Part shown: piece after piece, positions 50,998 to 60,502 of the stretch
Numbering within the stretch: the stretch's first letter is position 1
Layout: each line of letters starts with the position of its first letter
Source of the DNA: Nitrososphaerota archaeon
GTDB lineage: Archaea > Thermoproteota > Nitrososphaeria > Nitrososphaerales > JACPRH01
Direction: 5' to 3'
DNA: 64,000 nucleotides
Assembly: GCA_016190055.1 (NCBI GenBank)
Contig: JACPRH010000014.1
Coordinates: 1-64,000 of the forward strand
The notes under the pieces: generated by a model
Database searches by the model: none
What the model saw: the letters and a program-made list of their open reading frames with translations, nothing else
What the model was told of the DNA's origin: nothing
Program-made: the position numbers and the translations under genes

Positions 50998-51036
50998 ACG
51001 TTTGAAAAACAATCGGCATGCAAGCTTTACAAACGT
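50998..51036. promoter_or_regulatory. Inverted repeat ACGTTTG-N25-CAAACGT between copA-like gene and TRASH regulator
   Basis: 7-bp perfect arms at 50998-51004 and 51030-51036 in the divergent intergenic region. Confidence 0.45.
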
Positions 51037-51070
51037 AAAGTTTATCTCCTTAGAATGTATCAAGCAGCAT

Positions 51071-51715
51071 ATGCCTTTAACGCTCGACAGGATTGACGCA
51101 GCAATACTGAAAGCGCTGAATGAGGACGGGAGACGATCGTACCGTCAGATCTCGAAGATGACCGGTGTCAGCACTCCAACAGTCGAGTCAAGAGTTCGAC
51201 GAATGATCGATATCGGACTCATCAAGAAGATTTCCCCGGTCTTCGACCCAGATAAAGTAATGGAGGGCTTAACTGCACTGGTGACCTTCCGGGTCGAAGA
51301 TGCGACTCTTTCAGAGACCGCGGCGAAACTCGCAGAGGCGGAGGAGGTTAGAAGTGCCTTCATGACAACCGGCGGAAGCAACCTAATGCTTAGATTAGTA
51401 CTGAACAACGCGAAGGAGCTCCAGGACTTCATCTCATCAAGAACCAGAGAGCTCGGCAACCTACAGGTGATCTCCAGCCAAATCATCACCAAAACTGTGA
51501 AAGATGAGCAGGGCGTTATCATCAGGAGCGGCCTCGGCGTGCCAGTCACCTGCGACTACTGCAGCGGCGAAGTCACAGGCAAACCGTTTAAACTCAAAGT
51601 AGGCTACGGTGAACGATACTTCTGCTGCAAAACCTGCCTCGCATCCTACAAGGAGAAGTACGGCTCACGCATTCGTTCTCTCGCAAAACAGCAACCGCAT
51701 CTACACAGTAGCTGA
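51071..51715 (+). CDS. Lrp/AsnC-type regulator with C-terminal TRASH domain
   Basis: HTH ([22 protein letters not shown]) and CDYCSGEV…YFCCKTC; start set to [11 protein letters not shown] rather than the longer ORF at 51002. Confidence 0.9.
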   Translation: MPLTLDRIDAAILKALNEDGRRSYRQISKMTGVSTPTVESRVRRMIDIGLIKKISPVFDPDKVMEGLTALVTFRVEDATLSETAAKLAEAEEVRSAFMTTGGSNLMLRLVLNNAKELQDFISSRTRELGNLQVISSQIITKTVKDEQGVIIRSGLGVPVTCDYCSGEVTGKPFKLKVGYGERYFCCKTCLASYKEKYGSRIRSLAKQQPHLHSS

Positions 51716-52576
51716 AGATGCTTCAGCCCGTAGCTTCGCAGCCGCCTCATCCAAGTAGTTTTTGTCGATATCAAAACCTATGAAGGAGACGCCTAGCCGC
51801 ATCGAAGCAACAGCAGTAGAGCCTATTCCGAGGAACGGGTCCAGAACCAGTAGATTGTCGCGCAGACCATGAAGCTTTATGCACATCTCAGGTAGCCTAA
51901 TGGGGAAGGTTGACGGGTGCGGCCTCTCGCTTCTACGCTGAATTGTTTCGTAAGGAATAAACCAGGTGTTTCCTCGGTCTCGTAGATCCTCCTTAGCCCG
52001 TTTCCAGCGGCCGATGTTCGTCTTATCTTGATACGGGACACCAACAGCCAGCTTCTCCAGCTTCACATCGCCGGACCTTGTGAAGTGAAAGATGTACTCA
52101 TGGCAGTCGTTCAGGAAGCGGCTGCTCACAATCGGTTTGAAGTGACCTACTGCAATGTCTCCCGTTATGTTAGGGTAGCTGCCTGCGTCAGATTTACCAA
52201 TAGCGATTGATTTGACCCAGTGAACCACGTTTTGTAGAACAAAATGTTTCCGCAGAGTCTGCGCAACATCCCAAGCTATCCATTGATCACGCGGAGTATT
52301 TCCGACGTTAAGGAAAAAGGAACCATCCTTCGTTAAAACTCGTTTGACGCAAACAGCAACATCACCCATCCATCGAAGGTAATCTTCTCTTGGAAGCTCA
52401 TCTCGATGCGTCGAGTAACGTATACCGATATTGTAAGGAGGCGAAGTGACCACAACATTCACCGAGCTGGCCTTCAGATGCTGCTTCATCCCTGAAACAC
52501 AATCCTGAAGATACAGCTTAGCCGTATTACCTCGGCCGCCTCTGACAACTGTGTAAGTTGAACTGCGCGAACTCAA
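51701..52576 (-). CDS. DNA (amino) methyltransferase
   Basis: [13 protein letters not shown] catalytic motif, [18 protein letters not shown] motif. Confidence 0.93.
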   Translation of the reverse strand: MSSRSSTYTVVRGGRGNTAKLYLQDCVSGMKQHLKASSVNVVVTSPPYNIGIRYSTHRDELPREDYLRWMGDVAVCVKRVLTKDGSFFLNVGNTPRDQWIAWDVAQTLRKHFVLQNVVHWVKSIAIGKSDAGSYPNITGDIAVGHFKPIVSSRFLNDCHEYIFHFTRSGDVKLEKLAVGVPYQDKTNIGRWKRAKEDLRDRGNTWFIPYETIQRRSERPHPSTFPIRLPEMCIKLHGLRDNLLVLDPFLGIGSTAVASMRLGVSFIGFDIDKNYLDEAAAKLRAEASSATV

Positions 52577-52602
52577 CCGGTGTGTCTCACCTAACTAACC
52601 AG

Positions 52603-53160
52603 CTAGTAGTCGACGCCTCGGACAGCGGGTACACCCTTTTCGAACGGATGTTTAACTGGCTTCATCTCAGTCACCAAATCAGCAGCCTCAATCACCTTCT
52701 GATCAGCATTGTTCCCGGTAAGCACCAACGTTACCTGCGGAGGCCGAATACGGATAAGATCCAGCACATCTTTAAGCTCAAGAAGTGCCAGAGAAAGAGC
52801 ATAATTAATCTCGTCAAGTATCACAACCCGAAATTTGCCTGAGAGCATCTTTTCTCGACCTATTTCTAACGCCCGCCTCGCCGCAGCCCTATGCACCTCA
52901 AGAGACTTCTTACCGCCGGGAACACCCACAAAGCCTTCCCCAGCCACAATCAACTCAAAATTAGGAGCCAACCGCTTAATCCCCTCAATTTCCCCGGAGC
53001 GCAACGTGCCTTTAACGAACTGGACCATGCATACATGCCAATCATACCCGATAGCCCGGACAGCCAAACCTAGAGCAGCAGTAGTCTTTCCCTTCCCACC
53101 TCCGGTGTAAACAATAACCAGCCCATGGGTAGGAGGAGAAGCAGCAGAACACGTAGACAA
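52603..53160 (-). CDS. Cob(I)alamin adenosyltransferase (CobA/CobO type)
   Basis: VYTGGGKGKTTAALGLAVRA…VILDEINYALSL…TGNNA. Confidence 0.93.
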   Translation of the reverse strand: MSTCSAASPPTHGLVIVYTGGGKGKTTAALGLAVRAIGYDWHVCMVQFVKGTLRSGEIEGIKRLAPNFELIVAGEGFVGVPGGKKSLEVHRAAARRALEIGREKMLSGKFRVVILDEINYALSLALLELKDVLDLIRIRPPQVTLVLTGNNADQKVIEAADLVTEMKPVKHPFEKGVPAVRGVDY

Positions 53161-53163
53161 TTC

Positions 53164-53793
53164 TTAGGCCTTCTCCAACAGGGCTAATGCTCCAGCTAAC
53201 GCACCGTAAAGAGCTGTATCAGCATCATCTGCGCTGCTGACCACGATCACATCCCCGTTCTCTGGCTTGAACGTTGCCGCTAATCTATCCCAGACCTCGT
53301 CAGGATAGTCGTGAGCACAGTCCTGGCTCCCCATCGGTATCTCGAAATGACCATCTCTACAAATTAGTGTCGTCGCACCCTTTGCACCTACTCTAACCGC
53401 AGCGTCTCTCTGCTCAATCCCAAGTCGCAGACAATCAAACGCATTCTTGACTAGGGCGGCAGCATCACATCTAGCCACTGAGAGCCGGCCAGCATCCAAC
53501 TGAGTAATCAAAGGAATTTTTTCAACAATCTGCTGATATAATTTAAGCCCCTTCTCAGTAAGACGGCAGCCAGTGGGCTCAACAGTAAGAATCTTTTCTT
53601 TGTCAAGATCATTAATGAGAGTCCGAACAGCGCCAGAACCTGTTCCAAGAAGACGAGCCAAGAGAGTTCGCCCCAAAACTGTCCTCTCCCCGATGAGCAG
53701 AATGGCTCTTATCATTTCGAGTTCGCTAAAGGTACGGCTCGGACCCTGAGGCTTTGTAGAAGATATACGTCTCAGAGTCTCAAGGAAAGCCAC
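53164..53793 (-). CDS. Winged-helix protein, DUF4443-like
   Basis: N-terminal wHTH (VLGRTLLARLLGTGSGAVRTLINDLDKEKIL). Confidence 0.65.
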   Translation of the reverse strand: MAFLETLRRISSTKPQGPSRTFSELEMIRAILLIGERTVLGRTLLARLLGTGSGAVRTLINDLDKEKILTVEPTGCRLTEKGLKLYQQIVEKIPLITQLDAGRLSVARCDAAALVKNAFDCLRLGIEQRDAAVRVGAKGATTLICRDGHFEIPMGSQDCAHDYPDEVWDRLAATFKPENGDVIVVSSADDADTALYGALAGALALLEKA

Positions 53794-53924
53794 TGTCCAC
53801 TACACTCAATCTTCACGGAAAAGCTAAAGGTGTATTTGACACTTATCCCACCCAGATAGTTCCGCCACCTTAATGAGCCCTTGAACAGATGAATATTTAA
53901 CACACTTTCAAGTAAAAACTACCG

Positions 53925-54100
53925 GGGATAATCTTGCAGCCAAAACCAATGCTTTCAACAAGCACTGCATATCCGAGCTTTGCTCCAAACAGATCCATTA
54001 GAACCGTAATTGGATTCTTATGCTCTTTTCATTGCTTTATAACCTCCCCCCTAGGCCGAGGCAAGCCCGCGTAATAGTATACTTTGTGAAGCATTGCAAA
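53925..54100. ncRNA. Candidate ncRNA/repeat family member, copy B
   Basis: Full-length match to 22534-22710; AT-rich TATA-like AATATTTAA ~30 nt upstream of the conserved start on the + strand. Confidence 0.55.
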
Positions 54101-54411
54101 TCTGTCTAGCATAGCAGAGCAGCATAGCGCTACTTGTATTGTAATATGTTTCTAAATACAAATGTTCAGAGCAGGCTCAAAAGTTCAAGATATATCTGCA
54201 CAGAAGGGTTACATCTTATCAAATAACATCTAACAGATTCTACGTGCTTCTAACTCATCCTTTCTGCATTAACTTGCTATTCTAAGGCTGCACCGTCTTT
54301 AGAATTTACTGAATTAGGCAGGGTAGATTGTAAGTGCGAGAATAATAATAAAAAGAGAAAGAAGGATGTTACAGGTTTCTATAACATCCTTTTGGTTATT
54401 TGCCTATCAGT

Positions 54412-56679
54412 TTATGGTCTTGCGTGTACTTGTGAGACGGCGAAGTCTCTTCCTTCAGCGTGACATACGTTGCATGTTTCAGCTCCTGAGGATGTAGTCA
54501 TAGTCTGCATGTGGTCTTGGGGTGTTGTAGCATCGTGGCATGAAGAGCATACTGCTGTGATTGGACTTACCTTCTTGAAGACTGTACCGTTGCTGAAGGT
54601 TAATGTTTCTCCTTGAACACCAGTCTTCAATGGTAGTAGATTTGCACCTGGTACATGGCACTTGTTGCAGTTTCTAAGGTCACCTGGGAAGCGTATTTCA
54701 CCTGAGTTGAAGTTTGCTCCTACCTTTATTGGTGCTGCCGCCTCGTCGCCACTGTGTATCTTGTGTATCCATGACTTGAAGTCAGCTGCGAAAGGTTGAG
54801 CCATAGAACTTCTATCTACTAACGTCGGGTTGTGGCAGAGTACACAGAACTCTGTGGTTTGTCTTGCAGTGCCATGGATGAAGTCAATCTTGGTGTGGCA
54901 GGCCTGACAGTTGGCTGTGGCGACAACTGTTCGTCTAGGCACTGCTTTAGCGTCGGTGACTGGAACATAGGTAATCTTGTTGAATATGACGTCTCTGACG
55001 TTTAATAATCCAGCCTTGTTTTGATATGTACTTGTCGAAGTCAGGTTGTATGTCTTGTAGCCTTGAACAGCTATGGCGTAGCTTCCTGTTCCTGTAGAGT
55101 TGTTAGGTACCGCATTAGTGAAGTTGTACTGGTAGTTCCCGTTACCAAGACTCTTTAATGCAGTGGATCGTTGGATGTTGCTCTCTGAGAACCTTATCGC
55201 GTAATCTGTTGTTGGACCAGCCATGTAGAATGCGAGCGAAGTGAGTGTCGATGGATTAACAGCATTACCCTTGCCGTCCTTGATGTTGAAGACAACTGTA
55301 GGTTTCTCACCGGGCTTGGTATTGCTGACTGATACCCAGGTGAAGTTTAGTCCTGGTAGTTGGCTTGATCTCTTCGGAATGACGTGTGCACCAGGGATTG
55401 AGGTGTCGAACTCTTGACTCATTGTTGAGCTGTGGCAGAGCTTGCATGAGGTATCACTGGTTTGTGGTCCGCCTGGGTGGTTTTGTCCAGTTGCGAAGTT
55501 AACGTCGTCGTGGCAGGATCCGCATGCTGCTCGGTTGGGGGATGTCTTGTACATATCGCCTTGAGGACCATTGTGGCATTTAGTGCAGTTCCTTACGTCA
55601 TCGGGGAAAGCTACATCTGAGAAGTTATAGTAGTTTAACCCATATCCAACTATTCCGTAGGAGGTACCATTCTTTACGCTTGGTAGATTGTCACCATTAT
55701 GTATCTTGTGTATCATGACCTTTAGGTCGACTACGTTGCCTGATTCAGGATCTGTGTTTTGAGGTGTGTGGCATATCTGACATAGGTTGAATTCACGTCT
55801 GGTTCCACCGTGCAGTGCTAATGGATCGTGACATTGGTTGCAGGTCGCTGTCTGTGCTGCCAATCGGTTAACTGTAACTGCACCGCCTGCGGGAACGAAG
55901 AAGTAGATAGGATCTGCTACGTAAGTTCTACCGCCTCTTGTTATCTGCCCAGCTAGTAGATGTGTAGCTGTTGCAGTGTAATTTGCAGGTAGAGTTTGGT
56001 TGAATGTGTATGTGTAGACTCCGTTTCCGTTATCGGTAAATTTACCGATGGGATCCAATCCCGGCTGTGTAGCTGAAGCCAGAGCTGGTTGCTTAGTAAC
56101 ACCGTTCACAGTGTAAGGATTGCCCTTCACTGTAGTTGTGTAGTAGTTTACGTATTGGCTTAAGCCGGTGCTTGCATCAACCTTTAGGTATGCAATACCG
56201 AACCGTGGTACGCCATCGAGATCAGCGATTTTTAGAGGTGCACCCTTGCTGTCGGTCAGTGTGAATGTAACTACTGGTCGCCTGTCAGCGTCTATAGTAA
56301 CCTTCGTTATTGTTGATTTTAGATCTGGGGCTGCGGCTACTGCTCCCTGAAGACCTTGCGGTCCAGCGGGACCCTGAGACCCTTGTTGTCCTGCGGGGCC
56401 TTGAGCTCCTGCCGAACCCTGAGGACCAGCAGCGCCCTGAGCTCCTTGAGCACCCTGAGACCCTTGTTGTCCTGCGGGGCCTTGAGCTCCTGCCGAACCC
56501 TGAGGACCAGCAGCACCTGTGGCACCAGCAGGGCCTTGAGTTCCTGGAGCGCCTGCTGAACCAGCAGGTCCAGCTGGGCCTTGAGTGTTGAGTGTTCCGG
56601 ATAATACTAATCCGGCTACTGCTAATGCAACTAGTAGACCAGCTATACTGATAGCTAAGTTAGAAGAAACTCTAGACAT
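54412..56679 (-). CDS. Decaheme c-type cytochrome (OmcA/MtrC-like) with N-terminal collagen-like domain
   Basis: Ten CxxCH motifs (CNQCH, CQICH, CTKCH, CGSCH, CKLCH, CQACH, CVLCH, CNKCH, CSSCH, CNVCH); [19 protein letters not shown]… Gly-X-Y run after an N-terminal TM/signal. Confidence 0.9.
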   Translation of the reverse strand: MSRVSSNLAISIAGLLVALAVAGLVLSGTLNTQGPAGPAGSAGAPGTQGPAGATGAAGPQGSAGAQGPAGQQGSQGAQGAQGAAGPQGSAGAQGPAGQQGSQGPAGPQGLQGAVAAAPDLKSTITKVTIDADRRPVVTFTLTDSKGAPLKIADLDGVPRFGIAYLKVDASTGLSQYVNYYTTTVKGNPYTVNGVTKQPALASATQPGLDPIGKFTDNGNGVYTYTFNQTLPANYTATATHLLAGQITRGGRTYVADPIYFFVPAGGAVTVNRLAAQTATCNQCHDPLALHGGTRREFNLCQICHTPQNTDPESGNVVDLKVMIHKIHNGDNLPSVKNGTSYGIVGYGLNYYNFSDVAFPDDVRNCTKCHNGPQGDMYKTSPNRAACGSCHDDVNFATGQNHPGGPQTSDTSCKLCHSSTMSQEFDTSIPGAHVIPKRSSQLPGLNFTWVSVSNTKPGEKPTVVFNIKDGKGNAVNPSTLTSLAFYMAGPTTDYAIRFSESNIQRSTALKSLGNGNYQYNFTNAVPNNSTGTGSYAIAVQGYKTYNLTSTSTYQNKAGLLNVRDVIFNKITYVPVTDAKAVPRRTVVATANCQACHTKIDFIHGTARQTTEFCVLCHNPTLVDRSSMAQPFAADFKSWIHKIHSGDEAAAPIKVGANFNSGEIRFPGDLRNCNKCHVPGANLLPLKTGVQGETLTFSNGTVFKKVSPITAVCSSCHDATTPQDHMQTMTTSSGAETCNVCHAEGRDFAVSQVHARP
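56371..56514. repeat. 81-bp-period tandem duplication inside the collagen-like coding region
   Basis: 63 nt at 56371-56433 repeated identically at 56452-56514. Confidence 0.9.
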
Positions 56680-57275
56680 GGTAACGGCCTTTTCTGTCTT
56701 GAGGTTATATTTGCATCATGTATATATATTATATAGAACATAAAGTAATATATTTATTAAAGTAATACAGTTTAATCGATATATATAATACATAGATTAA
56801 TATAAATACTTTCACGCTAATAATGATTATTCGATTTAGCATCCAGAATCGATGAATTTCCAAAATTATTACAATATATTATTATAAACGTCCATCAAAA
56901 TCCTATAACATGGTAAGAATTACGGCCTACTTTCGAAGCGCTTCTAGTCCCCAATTGAGAAAATCTAAACTGGTTGAATATAGAATCAACGTCTCAAGAC
57001 AGCTCTGATGACCTTGCAATATCGGTTCTTGAAGGAGCAACCTCAGCCTTCTTCTTCGTGTCTTCTCGACATTCATCTTTCACTACCACCTTTTCAATAT
57101 AAAAATACGTAGAAATTACACATAATTTTTACTTTCTAGCACCGCTCTATCGAAACCGCTCGCCGTTCCATTCGCTAAATTTAGGAAGGGTAGTTCGTCA
57201 TTCAACTACACTATTGTAAAGCAACAAGAGAGAAGCATCAGAGCCCATTACAGAAGTCGAATTGCTAGCTGTAGC

Positions 57276-57466
57276 GTGTCACAATTAATGTCCATCTTTG
57301 TTGACAGAATTAGTGTCCATCTTTCAATGACTAATACAAATCTCGTGTTCTGTCGAAGTGCTTCTTGTCACTGTGGATTTACTTTCACTACGCACTTTTG
57401 TCCAGAATTGGCATGGCCAAGATGGACACGAATTGTGGCACGCTTTATGGACATTAACTCTGTCAC
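57276..57466. mobile_element. MITE-like/decayed insertion sequence with long imperfect terminal inverted repeats
   Basis: Left GTGTCACAATTAATGTCCAT…CAGAATTAGTGTCCATCTT vs right (rc) GTGACAGAGTTAATGTCCAT…CACAATTCGTGTCCATCTT. Confidence 0.7.
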
Positions 57467-57691
57467 TCTACAACTAGCAAACAGGAGCTACTTTGACTAT
57501 AGAAGCAAACTTTTCTTTAAGAAACTGTTTATCGTGACGTCTAGCTTCGGTAATTTCAGCCTTTATGTAACAAGGAGAGCTGCGATGCTTGATATTACTA
57601 GAATCGCTAGCATGATTAGCGAAATGATTCTGATCATGAACTTGCTCAATTAACTATCCACCATCCTTAATCTAAAACAGCTTGCTATAAA

Positions 57692-58123
57692 CTATTTCGA
57701 AGATCTACTACGACACTCTATCTCCATACAGCGATTCATAACCACTTTGAGACCTGCTGCATGGGCCCGTTGAGCCGCTGCCTCATTCACAATTCCAAGC
57801 TGCATCCAGACCGCAGTAGGCCTACCAAACCGTCTCCGCATCTCGACCGCCTGATCAACGATCAGCGGAACATCCTCTGACGGCCGGAAGACATCTACAA
57901 TATCAATAGACTGTTTCAGATCATTCGGAAGCTCTTGGAGCGAAGAGTAGCTGCGCTCGCCGAGAATCTCCTCCGCCGACGGATTAACCGGCACAATTCT
58001 ATACCCTTGGGATTGAAGATACTTCGCCACCCGGTAACTATCCTTCTCTGGACTCCGAGACAAACCGATTACCGCAACAACCTTGGAGCGGTTTAGAATA
58101 TCCTCAATATCATCCTGAACCAT
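57692..58123 (-). CDS. CoA-binding domain protein (YccU-like)
   Basis: VAVIGLSRSPEKDSYRVAKYLQSQGYRIVPVNP. Confidence 0.9.
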   Translation of the reverse strand: MVQDDIEDILNRSKVVAVIGLSRSPEKDSYRVAKYLQSQGYRIVPVNPSAEEILGERSYSSLQELPNDLKQSIDIVDVFRPSEDVPLIVDQAVEMRRRFGRPTAVWMQLGIVNEAAAQRAHAAGLKVVMNRCMEIECRSRSSK

Positions 58124-58245
58124 CTATCTATCGACACTCGACAGCTAGCTACTAGACATCTCCAACGTTAAAGCATAATGATAACAGTGATGAAGGTGGC
58201 AGTAGAGTTAAAGCGTCTTTACTGCAATGGAGCCGCGTCGATGAG

Positions 58246-58707
58246 ATGGATAGCCGCGTCGTAAGCTGGGCTGAGTTCGGAAGACTAGTAGAGGGGCTTG
58301 TTTCAAAAATCAAGGCCTCAAACCACACCTATGATCTTGTAATCGGCATCGCTCGCGGCGGAATACCTGCCGCACTAGAAATCGCCAACAGGCTAAACCT
58401 CAAAATCGACTTTGTAAACATCAAGAGCTACCTCAACGACCACACTAAGCAGAAGCCGCAGATCCTGTCAACGCTCAGCGAAAAAGTCGAGGACCGCAAA
58501 ATCCTCATCGTCGACGACATAATAGACTCAGGCGACACAATGGAGACCATCATAGGATGGCTTAATCAACAGAAACCAGTATCAATCGAGACTACAGCAT
58601 TATTCGTGAAACCATGGAGCAAATTCACACCCACATACACAGTCGGAACCGTGAAAGAATGGATAATCTTCCCCTGGGAGGACGATGAATTCACCGAATC
58701 CAACTAG
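58246..58707 (+). CDS. Purine phosphoribosyltransferase-like protein
   Basis: IGIARGGIPAALEIANRL, ILIVDDIIDSGDTM. Confidence 0.9.
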   Translation: MDSRVVSWAEFGRLVEGLVSKIKASNHTYDLVIGIARGGIPAALEIANRLNLKIDFVNIKSYLNDHTKQKPQILSTLSEKVEDRKILIVDDIIDSGDTMETIIGWLNQQKPVSIETTALFVKPWSKFTPTYTVGTVKEWIIFPWEDDEFTESN

Positions 58708-58742
58708 GCGAAGAGCATGCAAAGAAGCGAGTTGAAGCGAGT

Positions 58743-58872
58743 GCCGGGGATGGGTTTCGAACCCACGACCTTTACCCGGCCATGTCCGCACATTGGCGGG
58801 CACAACCTCCAGATTATGAGTATCGCCCTGAATGTGGAGGCTGGCGCTCTAACCAGGCTGAGCTACCCCGGC
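58743..58872 (-). tRNA. Elongator tRNA-Met(CAU) with two non-canonical introns
   Basis: GCCGGGG/CCCCGGC acceptor; removing ~19 nt in the anticodon stem and ~37 nt in the variable region gives a 74-nt tRNA with CCAGA-CTCATAA-TCTGG. Confidence 0.85.
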
Positions 58873-58931
58873 GACTTGCAGGTTGAGCTCTGAACGGCTC
58901 AGGTTTAAAATCTATCTATCTGTTTGTCTAC

Positions 58932-59894
58932 TTATTTCTCAGTGTAGCGTTTAGCGATTTCAAGGGCTCGTTGCGCCGCTTCGCTTGCACTTTTCCCGAA
59001 GATGTAGGTGTTTGGCTCTAGTCCATTACCGCCTTCATCTACAACAATCTGAGTGGATTGAATCATGGAGGTGTTTATCTTAGCTTTGAAAGCGGAGACA
59101 ACCATATCACCCTCTAAGCTGGCTTGGTGATCCTCACCGGATATTTTAGTCACAGATAACTGCATATCAGAGAGAATAGTATCGATGCGCACATCATGCC
59201 GGATGTTGACAGCGGCACGGATCTCTGGATTGTTCTGCATTGCCGCTAGGAGCATTCGCGCCATGTGTCGTGAAACACCGAACTCCGCGGGTAAAATATG
59301 ATCGGCACGTCCATGTATCTTCACCATCCTTCCGGGGAGCGCAGCCACATCCATCTCTGTAGTCGCCTTGTACGTTGCTTGGACAATGTTTACTGAGACT
59401 TCGGGTATAACAGCTGGGAAAAATGTTGAATTCTCAACCATTTTAGCAGCTCGTTCAACTTCGCGGAGAGCTTCGGCCTTCTCAACATCTAGTTGGGTGG
59501 ATCCGTAGAGCCGCATGCAGACATCGCACTCTTCAAGGATAGCTGACTCCCGTCGATGAATTGGGCATATTGTTCCTGCAGCAAGCAGGTTTCGCCAGAA
59601 AGAGGAGAGCGTGTATATCGCCTCCACTTTGCCCCGGACAACATCTTCGGAGAGCATTTCCACGTATCGATTAGTATCTTCATCCGAGACACCTAGCTCC
59701 CGCATCTTCTCAAGGAAAGTTGCTGGTTGGTTGTTCAGATACATGCTGACTGAGGCTTGAGTGATGCCTAACAAGCTGGCTATCCGGCTTTGGCTATACC
59801 CCTTTTCGTATAGAAGATGCGTGAGGAGGCCCCGTAAGGCAGGCAGAAGGTGCCTAGTCATCAGTTCTGACGGGGGCTGCATACTATAAGTCAT
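58932..59894 (-). CDS. ThiR-like regulator: HTH plus ThiN-like domain
   Basis: HTH KGYSQSRIASLLGITQASVSMYL; C-terminal ThiN-like domain (FGVSRHMARMLLAAMQNNPEIRAAVNIRHD). Confidence 0.85.
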   Translation of the reverse strand: MTYSMQPPSELMTRHLLPALRGLLTHLLYEKGYSQSRIASLLGITQASVSMYLNNQPATFLEKMRELGVSDEDTNRYVEMLSEDVVRGKVEAIYTLSSFWRNLLAAGTICPIHRRESAILEECDVCMRLYGSTQLDVEKAEALREVERAAKMVENSTFFPAVIPEVSVNIVQATYKATTEMDVAALPGRMVKIHGRADHILPAEFGVSRHMARMLLAAMQNNPEIRAAVNIRHDVRIDTILSDMQLSVTKISGEDHQASLEGDMVVSAFKAKINTSMIQSTQIVVDEGGNGLEPNTYIFGKSASEAAQRALEIAKRYTEK

Positions 59895-59899
59895 TTATT

Positions 59900-59922
59900 G
59901 AGTAGTTTATAAGAAGCTACTC
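59900..59922. promoter_or_regulatory. Palindrome GAGTAG-N11-CTACTC flanking a TATA-like box between thiR-like and thiT-like genes
   Basis: 6-bp perfect arms in a 42-bp divergent intergenic region; TTTATAA lies between the arms. Confidence 0.65.
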
Positions 59923-59936
59923 GCCGCAGCTTCCTA

Positions 59937-60488
59937 ATGTCAGCGCAAGGCGCAAACCGTCAGGCAAGCAAAGCCACAAGTCAATCTCATGTAAAGATCC
60001 TCGCAGAGATGGTCATGATGATTGCTCTTGCAACTATACTCTACTTCACCCGCATCTACACCTTCCCACAGGGAGGTTCCGTAACTCTTGGGTCTATGAT
60101 ACCGCTGATGCTTCTATCTTTGAGGAGAGGAGCAAAAATAGGAATATCTGCAGGAGTCATTTACGGCTTAATTATACTCTACCTAGAGCCATTCGTTTAC
60201 AATCCGTTCCAAGTACTCCTTGACTATCCTCTTGCCTTCGGCGCACTTGGTCTGACTGGACTATTCAGGAGGCTGCCCATCATAGGCGTTGCTATTGCTA
60301 TGCTTGGCAGATTTGTTTGTCACTTCCTATCCGGGATTATATTCTTCGCTTCCTTCGCACCCCCTGAGATGTCCCCTATTGTTTATTCAGCACTGTACAA
60401 CGGCAGCTACTTGGGAGTTGAGTTCGTAATAAGCGCCATAATAATCTACGCTCTACTGAGAAGAGGCGTGCTCAACATTTTCCGGTAA
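59937..60488 (+). CDS. ThiT-like thiamine ECF transporter S component
   Basis: FPQGGSVTLGSMIPLMLLSLRRGAKIGISAGVIYGL; divergent from the ThiR-like gene. Confidence 0.85.
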   Translation: MSAQGANRQASKATSQSHVKILAEMVMMIALATILYFTRIYTFPQGGSVTLGSMIPLMLLSLRRGAKIGISAGVIYGLIILYLEPFVYNPFQVLLDYPLAFGALGLTGLFRRLPIIGVAIAMLGRFVCHFLSGIIFFASFAPPEMSPIVYSALYNGSYLGVEFVISAIIIYALLRRGVLNIFR

Positions 60489-60502
60489 GTTCATCATAAT
60501 GC

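Noticed and set aside
56310-56591. Leu/Glu/Pro-rich plus-strand ORF and other frames across the Gly-X-Y region
   Set aside because: Off-frame readings of the repetitive collagen-like coding sequence.
57276-57653. 125-aa plus-strand ORF
   Set aside because: Overlaps the inverted-repeat MITE-like sequence; composition not protein-like.
58600-58803. Minus-strand 67-aa ORF
   Set aside because: Reads through the tRNA-Met gene and antisense to the phosphoribosyltransferase gene.
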